A DNA stretch of 24,434 nucleotides from assembly GCA_016793585.1 (NCBI GenBank), contig JAEUJR010001035.1:1-24434 (forward strand), given 5' to 3'. Numbering within the stretch: the stretch's first letter is position 1; the number at the start of each line of letters is the position of its first letter. The notes beneath the pieces are model-generated. The model was given only the letters and a program-made list of their open reading frames with translations. It searched no databases and was not told the origin of the DNA. Positions 1-10,817 of the stretch are shown here, piece by piece. A program made the translations under genes and the position numbers. The stretch is from Archangium sp. (lineage in GTDB: Bacteria; Myxococcota; Myxococcia; Myxococcales; Myxococcaceae).

Positions 1-1221
1 GCGAGCGCCGACGTGCACTACTCGCACTTCGACGACATCTTCCTCTCGAAGCTCGACCAGAGCGGCTTCTCGGGGTGGGTGGCGCCGGGCAAGGGCTGCG
101 ACCAGTCGTGCGTGTACTGCGGAGGCCGGCGCGCCGCGCAGCGCCTGCAGTTCGGCCGCCCCATGCCGTTTCTGCGGCCGTACCACTCGGTGCAGGAAGA
201 CCACCGCGCGATTCGCCACGCCGTCTGGCAGTACCGCTACGACTTCCCCGGGGGCTCCACGGAGTACCTCTGCGACGTGTGGCCGGGGCTCGACTTGAAG
301 GGCCAGTCGACGACGTACTTCCTCTGGGGCGTGCCGGCGCGTGGGCTGGTGAAGGCGCTGTCGCAGACGTTTCACAAGGTCGCGCTCATTCTCGACATCG
401 GGTGCTTCTCGCAGACGCAGCGGCTCGAGCTGATGGCAGCGGGAATTCTCAAGCCCTGCCCGACCGACGACGCGCTCTTCGCGGCCATCGACGACTGCCT
501 CTCGTACCCGAACCTCGAGCTCGAGGTCTGCGGCATCGCGGGGCTGCCGATGGCGTCGGCGAAGGCGGTCGACGAAGAGGCGAGGCTGGTCGACAAGGTG
601 ATGCGGCGCGGCTGTCGTGTCGGCTACCAGCGGCTGCAGTCGCAACCCGGCGCGCTGGTGACGTCACACGCCGAGCGCTTCGGCATGGTCTCCGAGGCGG
701 TCACCTTCGACGACTTCCTCACGTTCTTCTCGAAGCGCAAACCAGGCGGCGCGATTCCCATGGTGCGCTTCAAAGATGCGGCGCTCGAGAAGACGGTGAC
801 GCGGGCGTGCACGAAGCTCGATGAGGTGCTGGCCGAACACGCCGCGAAGCAGGAGCACGTGTTGATGGCGCGAACGAAGCTGCGCGTGTCGACGGCGTTC
901 AAGCAGGTGTCGCTCGGTGACTGGCTCGGTCGTTACAAGGTGCCGGCGGCCGTCGCATCGGAGCCGGTGACGGTGCTGCGCTCGGAGAATGGCGCGGGCA
1001 TGGCGTGCGCTCCGGCGTTGTCGCCGAAGCGGTTCGCCGACCCGATGTTGCAGCAGGGTGAGGAGGGCGCGGCGGTGCTCGCGGCGCTCGACGCGTTCAA
1101 GAAGCCGGGGAGCATCGGGAGTGTGATGCCGAAGCTCCGCACCGCGCTCGGAGTCGACGACGGCGCCGTGTTCGAGCTCGTCGACCACCTGGTGTCGAAG
1201 CGGTTCCTCACGCGCGTCTGA
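1..1221 (+). CDS. Radical SAM protein, 5' end cut by window
   Basis: The frame is open from base 1, so the gene begins upstream; the GTG at 13 is only the first in-window start codon. Counting from that GTG, Cys29, Cys33 and Cys36 form the CxxxCxxC motif (GKGCDQSCVYCGG) that binds the 4Fe-4S cluster of radical SAM enzymes, which cleave S-adenosylmethionine to start radical chemistry. The roughly 260 residues after it fit a radical SAM barrel. The last 55 residues (from about 348) look like a small helical, possibly winged-helix, domain; that is a weak impression. The motif lies near the start of the visible part, so the missing N-terminus could hold a cobalamin-binding domain, but nothing in the window shows this. 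Substrate unknown. It converges on the small minus-strand gene ending at 1259, with only 37 bases between. Confidence 0.85.
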   Translation, partial: ASADVHYSHFDDIFLSKLDQSGFSGWVAPGKGCDQSCVYCGGRRAAQRLQFGRPMPFLRPYHSVQEDHRAIRHAVWQYRYDFPGGSTEYLCDVWPGLDLKGQSTTYFLWGVPARGLVKALSQTFHKVALILDIGCFSQTQRLELMAAGILKPCPTDDALFAAIDDCLSYPNLELEVCGIAGLPMASAKAVDEEARLVDKVMRRGCRVGYQRLQSQPGALVTSHAERFGMVSEAVTFDDFLTFFSKRKPGGAIPMVRFKDAALEKTVTRACTKLDEVLAEHAAKQEHVLMARTKLRVSTAFKQVSLGDWLGRYKVPAAVASEPVTVLRSENGAGMACAPALSPKRFADPMLQQGEEGAAVLAALDAFKKPGSIGSVMPKLRTALGVDDGAVFELVDHLVSKRFLTRV

Positions 1222-1258
1222 GCGAATCAGGCTGGTTTCGAGTGAGCGGACGCTGTGC

Positions 1259-1528
1259 TCAGGCGCGTCTCAACGACTCGAGCTCTTCAGCGGTCAACGT
1301 CACGCGCCGCAAGAGTTCGTCACCGCCATCGCGGTGGTCTTCATCGACGTAGGTCGCCACGCCCTGGTCGAGGTCGAGGGTGATGACGCCGAAGTGCATC
1401 GTTCGCGGCAGCGCTCCGCTCAGCGTCACCACGGTGCCCTTCCGCGAGAACGACGTGAAGTCGAGACCAAAGCCCTCGGGCGCGTGCCGCCGCATCAACT
1501 CCGTGGCCAGCCGTTCGAACGAGGACAT
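1259..1528 (-). CDS. Small hypothetical protein, 89 aa
   Basis: An 89-residue soluble protein that I do not recognise. It has no signal peptide, membrane segment or cysteine. It looks like one mixed alpha/beta domain: an N-terminal helix (SSFERLATELMRRH), several short strands around residues 22-65, and a C-terminal acidic/basic helix (TAEELESLRRA). Codons carry the usual G/C third positions, which supports a real gene over a shadow. It is divergent from the YceI-like lipoprotein gene, with about 38-50 bases between the two starts, so the two genes probably share a compact promoter region. Confidence 0.6.
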   Translation of the reverse strand: MSSFERLATELMRRHAPEGFGLDFTSFSRKGTVVTLSGALPRTMHFGVITLDLDQGVATYVDEDHRDGGDELLRRVTLTAEELESLRRA

Positions 1529-1578
1529 GCGCCGAGTATGAATGAAACCCGCGCCCGCCTCGTGTCATGAGGCATCAC

Positions 1579-2211
1579 ATGCGAACTTCACTCCTGATTC
1601 TCTGCATCGTCGCTCTCGCTGGCTGCCCCGACCCCGCGAAGGACAAGACGAAGGCCACCGTCGCCCCCGCCACGAAGACGACGGTCGCGGCGCTGGCCGA
1701 GCTGCCCCCACTCGCCAACGCGACGGCCTTCACGTTCTCGAGCGAGGGCTCCACCATCGCCTTCACGGGCGCGAAGGTGACCGGCAAACACGACGGCGGC
1801 TTCAAGGCGTTCAAGGGCGCGCTCGAGGTGGTGGAGAACGACCTCACGAAGAGCCGCGTGCGCGTCGACGTGGAGATGAGCTCGGTGTTCGCCGACGCCG
1901 AGAAGCTCACGGGCCACCTCAAGAGCCCCGACTTCTTCGGCGTCGAGCAGTTCCCCGTGACGCGCTTCGTGTCGACGAGCCTCAAGAAGGCCGAAGGCAC
2001 GCGCTACGACGTGACGGGCGACCTCACGCTCCACGGCGTGACGAAGAGCATCGCCTTCCCCGCTGACATCACGCTCACCGACTCGGGCGCCGACGTCACC
2101 GCCGAGTTCGCGCTCAACCGGAAGGACTTCGGCATCGTCTACCCGGGCAAGCCCGACGACCTCATCGCCGACAACGTGCTGCTCAAGCTGTCGGTGCACG
2201 CGAAGAAGTAG
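1579..2211 (+). CDS. YceI-like domain lipoprotein
   Basis: A 210-residue protein starting MRTSLLILCIVALAGC, a lipoprotein signal peptide whose lipobox (LAGC) places the lipidated Cys at residue 16. I prefer the ATG at 1579 to the in-frame ATG at 1567 because the signal peptide then starts directly with a charged residue and the hydrophobic core. After a short Lys/Thr/Ala linker, residues of about 50-208 match the YceI beta-barrel family: an FTFSSEGSTIAFTGAKVTG opening, a central D(V/L)EM-type strand, LKSPDFFGVEQFPVTRF, and GDLTLHGVTKSIAFP. YceI-type proteins are lipocalin-like and bind long isoprenoids; the true ligand here is unknown. It is probably anchored on the periplasmic face of a membrane. 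Its last 29 bases overlap the 3' end of the acetyltransferase gene on the other strand. Confidence 0.9.
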   Translation: MRTSLLILCIVALAGCPDPAKDKTKATVAPATKTTVAALAELPPLANATAFTFSSEGSTIAFTGAKVTGKHDGGFKAFKGALEVVENDLTKSRVRVDVEMSSVFADAEKLTGHLKSPDFFGVEQFPVTRFVSTSLKKAEGTRYDVTGDLTLHGVTKSIAFPADITLTDSGADVTAEFALNRKDFGIVYPGKPDDLIADNVLLKLSVHAKK

Positions 2212-2947
2212 CGCCTGCCCCGAAGTTCGACTCGAGCCAGTCGACGGCGAAGCGCGTGAAGGCCCGGGCCGGCAAGACGAACGCCTGCGCTCCACCCACC
2301 GGGCCGCTCGCGGCGTGGCCCGCGTCGATGAACGCGCGGGTGATTCGGGCAATCGAGTCGTCGGGCATGCCCGCGACGACGGGCTCGCTCGTGTCGAACT
2401 CCTCGATGCGAACGACGGCTCCGGTAGGGGCGCAGGCAATCTCCGACGTGATGACTCGCTTGTCGGGCAGCGTCGCCAGGTGCTCGGCGTGGTGCACGAG
2501 CGTCACGTGGTCGAAGTCGGAGCCGAGCAGCAGCACCTGGCCCTCGCGCTCCACGAGCTTCGCGAACGGCGAGCCCGGCCCGTAGCCGAAGTTCAGCGGG
2601 TGCTCTGCGCAGAGCGAGGCCGCCTGCGCGCCAATCGCCGCGACCGACGCCCCGGGGTTCACCGACCGAACCGCGCCCGGCCAGCACCGAATCACCTCGG
2701 CCAGCACGCCGTGGTCCTCCATCGCCGGCGACCGGTCGACGTCGAAGAACGGAACGGCGTCGGTCGGCCGGAAGTCGACGTACGCGCAGAGCGTTCCTCC
2801 CGGCCCGAGTACCGAGAGGAGCTGCTCGACGAGGTGCTCGGCGCGACCGCCCACGCGCCGCATCGACGCGTGAACCATGACCAGGTCGCCTTCGCCGAGG
2901 CCCAGCGCCAGAAGCTCGTCGGCCCGGGAGCGCGCTACGGCAGACAC
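2183..2947 (-). CDS. Aminoglycoside N(3)-acetyltransferase family protein
   Basis: A 254-residue cytoplasmic protein of the antibiotic N-acetyltransferase (AAC(3)) family, whose members acetylate the 3-amino group of aminoglycosides using acetyl-CoA. Family signatures in order: DLVMVHASMRRVGG (about 21-34), GPGGTLCAYVDF, PGAVRSVNPGASVAAIG, YGPGSPFAKL, and LLLGSDFDHVTLVHHAEHLA with the conserved His/Glu region. The last block plus PDKRVITSEI recalls the AAC(3)-IV branch. Length is normal or slightly short for the family (about 260-285). The GTG start at 2947 lies inside the end of the upstream Cys-rich lipoprotein gene (GTGTCTGCCGTAG, 11-base overlap), which suggests translational coupling. 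A 13-base dyad (2950-2962) lies just upstream of the start. Whether it acts on aminoglycosides or on another amine is not known; many chromosomal homologues are untested. Confidence 0.88.
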   Translation of the reverse strand: MSAVARSRADELLALGLGEGDLVMVHASMRRVGGRAEHLVEQLLSVLGPGGTLCAYVDFRPTDAVPFFDVDRSPAMEDHGVLAEVIRCWPGAVRSVNPGASVAAIGAQAASLCAEHPLNFGYGPGSPFAKLVEREGQVLLLGSDFDHVTLVHHAEHLATLPDKRVITSEIACAPTGAVVRIEEFDTSEPVVAGMPDDSIARITRAFIDAGHAASGPVGGAQAFVLPARAFTRFAVDWLESNFGAGATSSRAPTA

Positions 2948-5742
2948 TCGAAGACCGTCTTCCGCAGCACACCGTCGGTCCACAACAGGCCCACGCTGCT
3001 CTCGGTGAGCGGCACCACCGCGAAGTCGCTGCGGCTGCTCTGGGGTTGCATCATCATCTCGGTGTCGACGACCTGCAGGGGCGAGGCGGGGTTCGAGGGC
3101 CCCACCGTCAGCCGCAAGAAGTTGCCCTGCTGGTTCGCGGTGACGAAGCCCTTGCTGCCGATGATGGCGTTGCCCGTGCTGACGCCGCCCGACCAGCCGG
3201 CCTCGGTCGCGGTGCTCACCGGCTGCGACGACGACATCGGGCGTGACGACAGCAGCACGCCGTCTTCGTCGATGGCGAGGAAGCGGCTGGCGACGGCGGT
3301 CGTTCCCGAGCCCGTCACGTGCAGCACGTACTTCTGGCCATCGAAGATGGCGCTGTCGAGCCAGGGCGTGGTGCCGGTGCCCGTGCCGGGCAGCGTGAAC
3401 TGGAACGGGCCCTCGCGAACCGACGAGAGGTCGCTGGCGTAGATGACCCAGCGAACCACCTTCACGACCGACGGCTGCACGGGAGCGTTCGTCCACGCGA
3501 AGAGCACGCTGCGGTTGCCGACCGCCACCTGCGGGCCCGACTGGTTGGTGTCGGCCAGCGCCGGCTCGGTGGCCGTCGCCGAGGCGAACACGTCGCGGCG
3601 CACGCCGAGCACACCGGCATCGCTCACCGTGTTGAAGCGCAGCCCGATGACGTTGCCCACCGACACGTTGTCCCACCAGGTGGCGATGTGCTGGTCGAGC
3701 GTGGGGCTGTAGGCCGAGGCGATGCGGCCGATGGGCGTGAAGCCGCTGGTGCCAGACGCCTGGCTGAACGAGATGCCGGTGAAGTCTCGGCACTGGCCCG
3801 CCGCCTCGGTGCCCGTCTGCAGCACCGTCGACGAGCGCACCGTCAGGTCGGGCGCGAACGTGGTGAGGCGCGCCTCGAAGCGGCGCACCTCGAGCGGCGG
3901 TGTCGTCGAGCTGCAGCAGGCGGCCTGCGAGTTGGTGAAGCGCGCGACGAGGCTCGCGAGCGCGAGGCCTCCGTCGGTCACCGTCAGCGAAGGCAGAATG
4001 GCCTGGTTGCCGTAGCGCACCACGCTGCTGGTGCAGGTGGGCCACGGTGAGTTCGCCGAGTGCAGCGCGACGGGGCCGGTGATGACGCTCATCGAGGTGC
4101 CGTCGAGCCGGAACGCGTCGTGCGTGCCTTTCACGTGATGGGAAGCGGCGACCACCACGATTTCGTTGCCGACCCGCACGGCCACGGGGGCTCCGCCGCT
4201 GGGAGGGTAGTCGGCGGCGGCCGTCACCACGCCACGCGCGCCGTTGCGCTCACGCCACAACGACTCGTCGATGGTGCCGTTGCAGTTGTTGTCCTTCCAG
4301 TCGCAGCGCTCGAGGGCGCCGCCGTACACGGTGTTGTCGTTGTCGTCGCAGTCGTCGGCCGGCGCGCCGGCGTCACGCGGGCACTGCGTCGGGTAGTGGC
4401 CGTCGCCGTCAACGTCGGTGGCGATCGTCTGGTACGTGCACTGGCGCGACGCCGCGAGGCAGATGTCGTTGGTGCACGGGTTGTTGTCGAAGCACGGGTT
4501 GGTGCCCGACACGCAGCGGCCGGCGCGGCAGGTCTCGGCGCCGTTGCAGAAGTCGTTGTCGAGGCAGTCGATGTCGGCGAGGCAGCCGGCGTCGAGGCCC
4601 GACGTTCCCGCGTCGCGCGTGCCGGCGTCGGCAATCACCACGCTGCAGAACGAGCCCGAGCGGCAGCGATTGGTCGAGCAGCAGGTGCCCGCCGCGTTGC
4701 CGACGCAGTCGGTGTTGCTCTGACACTCGTAGCTGCAGCGGCCGCGCGAGTCGCAGATGAGGTCGTTGGTGCACTGCGACGAGACGAGGCAGGTGGTGCC
4801 CCAGCCAGACGGCACGCCGCCATCGGCGAAGCCCGCGTCACCGAGCGAGGGGTAGCAGCCGTTGCCGTAGCAGGAGTCTCCGGGCGTGCAGTCGCGCGAG
4901 TCGAGACACTCGGGCTCGCACTGGCCGGTGCGCCCGCAGCGCTGCCGTGGCGGGCACTGACTCGAGTAGGTGCAGCCGCCGGCGCCACCGTCGCTCATCA
5001 CCGGCTCGCACGCGCCCGACGACGAGCACACCTGATTGATGGGGCAGTCGCGGGTGGTGAGGCACTCGGGCAGACAGACGCCGCGGCTCGAGCAGACGGC
5101 GCCCGCGTCGCACTGGCTCGTGTAGTCGCAGCCGCCCGTCGGCCGGCCCGCGTCGACCAGCCCGGCATCGACGGTGACGCCGGCGTCGTTCGGCCCCTGG
5201 TTCGGAACGCAGCGGCCACCGAGGCACGACGCCGTGGCCGCACAGTCGACCGAGGTCAGGCACTCCGCGACGCACTGGCCCGAGCGGCTGCAGCGCTCGC
5301 CGACGGCGCACTGGCTCGAGTACTCGCACGCGCGCCCGTCGAGCGGAGGCGGGTACCCACCGTCGGGCTGCAGCTGGTCGTTCCACACGCACTGGTTCTC
5401 GACGCACGCCTGCTTCGGGCTGCAGTCGCTCGCGGTGACGCACTGGTACCGGCAGCGGCGGTCGACGCCGCACACCTGCCCTTGAGGACACGGCGCGTCG
5501 GCGCACGTCACCTGCGTACAGACGAGCTGCGGCGGGTCTCCCGAGAGCTGACAGTCGCTGTCGGCCGGGCAGTCGCGGCGGTCGGAGCAGGGCTGGTGGC
5601 ACCGGCGGAACACGCAGACGAGCGGCGTCTCGCAGTCGCTGTTGAGCAGACAGCCTTCGGCCAGCTTCGATGGAGGTGGCACGTCACGGGTGACGCACGA
5701 GGTGACTGCGAGGCACAGCATTGCCAGCACGCGTCCGTTCAT
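2935..5742 (-). CDS. Large Cys-rich lipoprotein with MopE-type metal-binding motif
   Basis: A 935-residue exported lipoprotein. The start at 5742 (MNGRVLAMLCLAVTSC) gives a clean signal peptide with lipobox Cys16 and a GAGG ribosome site; a longer in-frame start at 5808 would bury it. Residues of about 30-437 hold six to seven Cys-rich units of 35-50 residues, typically C-x-Y-S-S-Q-C...C...C...C-L-x-x-x-D-C...C...C, separated by Asp-Ala-Gly/Pro linkers. Residues 443-484 carry a MopE-type motif: DVDGDGHYPTQC, then DCDDNDNTVYGG, then CDWKDNNCNGTIDE, an acidic calcium/metal-binding pattern named for the copper-binding protein MopE. Residues 490-935 are beta-rich and Cys-poor, possibly a propeller-like domain. 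All Cys are likely oxidised outside the cytoplasm. It follows the hybrid kinase on the same strand after 218 bases. Function unknown; adhesion or metal binding is only a guess. Confidence 0.9.
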   Translation of the reverse strand: MNGRVLAMLCLAVTSCVTRDVPPPSKLAEGCLLNSDCETPLVCVFRRCHQPCSDRRDCPADSDCQLSGDPPQLVCTQVTCADAPCPQGQVCGVDRRCRYQCVTASDCSPKQACVENQCVWNDQLQPDGGYPPPLDGRACEYSSQCAVGERCSRSGQCVAECLTSVDCAATASCLGGRCVPNQGPNDAGVTVDAGLVDAGRPTGGCDYTSQCDAGAVCSSRGVCLPECLTTRDCPINQVCSSSGACEPVMSDGGAGGCTYSSQCPPRQRCGRTGQCEPECLDSRDCTPGDSCYGNGCYPSLGDAGFADGGVPSGWGTTCLVSSQCTNDLICDSRGRCSYECQSNTDCVGNAAGTCCSTNRCRSGSFCSVVIADAGTRDAGTSGLDAGCLADIDCLDNDFCNGAETCRAGRCVSGTNPCFDNNPCTNDICLAASRQCTYQTIATDVDGDGHYPTQCPRDAGAPADDCDDNDNTVYGGALERCDWKDNNCNGTIDESLWRERNGARGVVTAAADYPPSGGAPVAVRVGNEIVVVAASHHVKGTHDAFRLDGTSMSVITGPVALHSANSPWPTCTSSVVRYGNQAILPSLTVTDGGLALASLVARFTNSQAACCSSTTPPLEVRRFEARLTTFAPDLTVRSSTVLQTGTEAAGQCRDFTGISFSQASGTSGFTPIGRIASAYSPTLDQHIATWWDNVSVGNVIGLRFNTVSDAGVLGVRRDVFASATATEPALADTNQSGPQVAVGNRSVLFAWTNAPVQPSVVKVVRWVIYASDLSSVREGPFQFTLPGTGTGTTPWLDSAIFDGQKYVLHVTGSGTTAVASRFLAIDEDGVLLSSRPMSSSQPVSTATEAGWSGGVSTGNAIIGSKGFVTANQQGNFLRLTVGPSNPASPLQVVDTEMMMQPQSSRSDFAVVPLTESSVGLLWTDGVLRKTVFECLP
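4432..5655 (-). repeat. Tandem Cys-rich coding repeats
   Basis: This stretch encodes the six to seven Cys-rich units of the lipoprotein. At DNA level the units remain recognisable as imperfect repeats on the plus strand, such as the recurring CACTGGCTCGAGTA-like blocks near 5110, 5310 and 4960. Spacing varies with the length of the Asp-Ala-Gly linkers. Such arrays can change unit number by recombination. Confidence 0.7.
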
Positions 5743-5960
5743 GGAGAGCCTCACTCGGGTTCGACGCCTCGACTGCGGTGCTGCGGGAGCGGAGGGAGAC
5801 CATGCCACTTCGCGGCGGCGGGTGGTCGTCTCTCGTCACCGCCTGGTTCGCGCGAGTTTCACCGAAGGCCGAGAGCAGCTCGACCTCGAGTCCTGGTGGA
5901 GGGAGCGGCCTGGGTACGCCGCAGGGCGTCGACCCGCAGCCGCAGGCGCCAGCGCGTGCT
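5743..5960. other. Intergenic gap between hybrid kinase and Cys-rich lipoprotein
   Basis: 218 bases with no convincing gene. The part next to 5742 holds the lipoprotein ribosome site (GAGG about 10 bases upstream of the ATG) and presumably a promoter that I cannot pinpoint. No clear terminator hairpin was found after the kinase stop, so read-through from the kinase into the lipoprotein gene is possible. Confidence 0.5.
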
Positions 5961-8546
<2,586 letters not shown>

Positions 8547-8607
8547 CTGCGCTTGCAGGAGATCAAGCCGATCGCCTTCGTGGCAGTGGGTCAGGGGCGA
8601 CTCTGAA

Positions 8608-8644
8608 ATTGCAGGAATGCAATGCGGGGCGTTCACGGAACGCC
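8608..8644. promoter_or_regulatory. Two adjacent perfect dyads in divergent promoter region
   Basis: ATTGCA-GGAA-TGCAAT (8608-8623) and GGCGTTC-ACG-GAACGCC (8628-8644) are perfect inverted repeats 4 bases apart. They lie in the least GC-rich pocket of the neighbourhood, between the divergent hybrid kinase and sulfatase-fold genes. An 8-base direct repeat GCAGGAAT (8611-8618 and 8666-8673) flanks them. They fit operator sites for a dimeric regulator or small RNA hairpins; which one is inference. Confidence 0.45.
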
Positions 8645-8724
8645 GACGTGGTTGGCTCGAAACGCGCAGGAATCAGTGATTTCCCGACGGCGCAAAGCGG
8701 CGCAACCGGAGTACGAGGGCCGCG

Positions 8725-10743
8725 GTGCGTCGCGTCCTTCCGGTTCAGCTGCTCGTCTGCGGGGTCGCGTGGAGTGCGTCGGTCGTCTCCTTCGTCACCC
8801 AGTCGGCTGACGTCGCGGAGCGGTTCGCGGCGCTGGCGCGTGGGCCCTACCTGACGTTCGCCGTGCTCGCGCAGGTGCGGGTGCTGCCGGCGTACCTCGT
8901 CATCGCGCTGGTGCTCTCGTTTCTCAGCACGCCCCTTCTCGGCGCCTCGCGCGGGCTGCGCTTCGTCGCCAGGGTGCTGGTGCTCGACGTGGTGCTGCTG
9001 GTGGTCGCGCTCGGGCCGGCGCTGCTGATGAGCCCGGGCTTCTTCGACACGGTGGAGCGCAAGCTGCGAATCGACTTCTCCTTCGTGGAGCGGGTGCACG
9101 GGCTCGAGGCGCTCTCGGTCGTCTTTGCCGGCCTGGTGCTCTTCGCGTTCGCGACGCTGGTGCGCTCGAGGCGATGGCGGGGGTTCGCGCTGGTGGTGGT
9201 GGCGTTGGTGACGGCGGGCGTGCGGCACCGGCCCGCGCCCGTGAAGGCGACGCGGCTCGAGCAGCCCAACGTGCTCATCCTCGCGGCCGACTCGTGGCGC
9301 TTCGACCGGCTTGGCGTGCACGGCAACCCGCGGCCCGGGCTGACGCCGAACCTCGACGCCTTCGCCAGGCGCGCCATCGACTTTCGCCAGCACCACGTCG
9401 CCACCGCGAGCACGCTGGAGTCGTGGACGACGCTGCTCACCGGCCAGTTTCCGCCGAAGCACGGCCTGCGCAGCATGTACCCGTCGAAGGCCGAAGTGGC
9501 GGCGGTGGAGTCACGAGACGACCTGCTGCCGAAGCTGCTCTCGCGCGCGGGCTACGACACCTTCGTCTCGTCGGACTGGGTGGGCAACCACTTCGACCTC
9601 GTCGACTACGGCTTCGGCCGCCGCGACGTCGGGCCGATTCAGAACTTCGAGGCGCTGCTGCTCGAGGCCACCATGCGCTCGCACGTGCTGGTGGCGGTGT
9701 TCTTCGCCGGCTGGCCGGGGCCGCTGGGTGACGCGCTGGTGCCGGGGCGCGCCTCGATGGCGTGGGCGGCGCGGCCGTCGGTGCTGACCGACCGGCTCTT
9801 CGACGGCATCGACGCCGCCATCGAGAAGCGACGGCCCTTCTTCGGCGTGCTCTTCGCCAGCCCAACGCACCTTCCGTACAACGCGCGGCACCCGTTCAAC
9901 TCGCGCTACACCGAGCCCGGCTACGACGGCCCGCACCGGTACCAGGTCGAGGTGCGCGCGCACGAGCTCATCACCACGGGCTTCTCGCCGACGCTGCCGC
10001 CCGAGGTGATTCGGCACGTTCGCGACCTCTACGACGGCGCGGTGAGTGACTTCGACGACACCGTGGGCATGGTGCTGCGGGGCCTCGAGGCGCGCGGGCT
10101 CGACGACACCATCGTCATCGTCACCAGCGACCACGGCGAAGACCTGTACGACCCGGGCTCGACGCTCGGGCACGGCACCAACTTCTTCGGCGGCGACCAG
10201 AGCACCCGCATTCCCCTGCTCGTGCGGCTGCCCCGGGGCGCGGTGGGCGTCGTCGACGCCGTCACGCGCTCGGTCGACGTCGCGCCCACGCTGTTGTCGC
10301 AGCTGGGGTTGCCGACGCCGCCGTCGATGCAGGGCGTCGACCTCACGCCGTTGCTCACCGGCGCGCAGGCCGACCTCGGCCTCACCGCGTTCGCCGAGAC
10401 CTGCTACCTCTTCTTCCCCAAGTCGCGGGCGATGACGGGGCTGAGCGAAGCGGAGCGCGCGCAGGTCGTCGAGCTCGCCGGCGCCGTCGACACGCTCGAG
10501 GTCGACCCGTCGTTCCGTCACAACCTGGTGCTCGCGCCCGCGTACCGGCAGGCCGTCATCGACGCGAAGGACCGCATGGTGCGCACCGCCACGCACAAGC
10601 TCGTCGTCATTCCCGGCAAGGTGCGGCCGCTCGTCAGGCTCTACGACATGCGCGCCGACCCCCAACAGCAGCACGACCTGGCGGGTACGGGCCTGCCCGA
10701 AGAGGCCCGGCTGCTTCAGGCGCTCGCGTCGTACGGGCGTTGA
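8725..10743 (+). CDS. Membrane-anchored sulfatase-fold enzyme with Thr at nucleophile position
   Basis: A 672-residue protein with about four to five membrane helices in residues 1-167 and then an alkaline phosphatase/sulfatase-fold domain facing out of the cytoplasm. Metal-site landmarks: ILAADSWRFDRLG (Asp189), TSDHGE (Asp469, His470) and LGHG (His483). The sulfatase signature CxPSR upstream of the LLTG block is absent: aligned on LLTGQFPPKHG, the nucleophile position is Thr230 in TASTLESWTTLLTG. Thr nucleophiles are known in phosphotransferases of this superfamily such as LtaS and EptA, which also have N-terminal membrane helices. A phospho-group transferase or hydrolase acting on envelope lipids or glycans is therefore more likely than a formylglycine sulfatase. 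The GTG start at 8725 places a basic N-terminus before the first helix. The hybrid kinase gene starts 74 bases downstream on the same strand. Confidence 0.88.
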   Translation: MRRVLPVQLLVCGVAWSASVVSFVTQSADVAERFAALARGPYLTFAVLAQVRVLPAYLVIALVLSFLSTPLLGASRGLRFVARVLVLDVVLLVVALGPALLMSPGFFDTVERKLRIDFSFVERVHGLEALSVVFAGLVLFAFATLVRSRRWRGFALVVVALVTAGVRHRPAPVKATRLEQPNVLILAADSWRFDRLGVHGNPRPGLTPNLDAFARRAIDFRQHHVATASTLESWTTLLTGQFPPKHGLRSMYPSKAEVAAVESRDDLLPKLLSRAGYDTFVSSDWVGNHFDLVDYGFGRRDVGPIQNFEALLLEATMRSHVLVAVFFAGWPGPLGDALVPGRASMAWAARPSVLTDRLFDGIDAAIEKRRPFFGVLFASPTHLPYNARHPFNSRYTEPGYDGPHRYQVEVRAHELITTGFSPTLPPEVIRHVRDLYDGAVSDFDDTVGMVLRGLEARGLDDTIVIVTSDHGEDLYDPGSTLGHGTNFFGGDQSTRIPLLVRLPRGAVGVVDAVTRSVDVAPTLLSQLGLPTPPSMQGVDLTPLLTGAQADLGLTAFAETCYLFFPKSRAMTGLSEAERAQVVELAGAVDTLEVDPSFRHNLVLAPAYRQAVIDAKDRMVRTATHKLVVIPGKVRPLVRLYDMRADPQQQHDLAGTGLPEEARLLQALASYGR

Positions 10744-10817
10744 GTCGCTTCTCACCTGACAAAGCCGGCCAGCCAGTGGCATGTCGTCCAGCGGCGCAGT
10801 TGGTCTTGGGGGGCGAC

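Noticed and set aside
2948..4045. Upstream extension of the acetyltransferase frame
   Set aside because: It runs through the lipoprotein gene in another frame and shows no family similarity; the family homology starts just after the GTG at 2947.
4432..5655. CRISPR-like periodic repeats
   Set aside because: Repeats are imperfect, of variable length, in frame and coding for Cys-rich units; no spacers or cas genes.
8600..8680. tRNA-like stretch: a 17-base stem-loop at 8628-8644 sized like an anticodon arm, followed by CTCGAAA like a T loop
   Set aside because: The T stem does not pair, position 33 is not T, and no D arm or acceptor stem can be formed. At most a decayed remnant; regulatory dyads are simpler.
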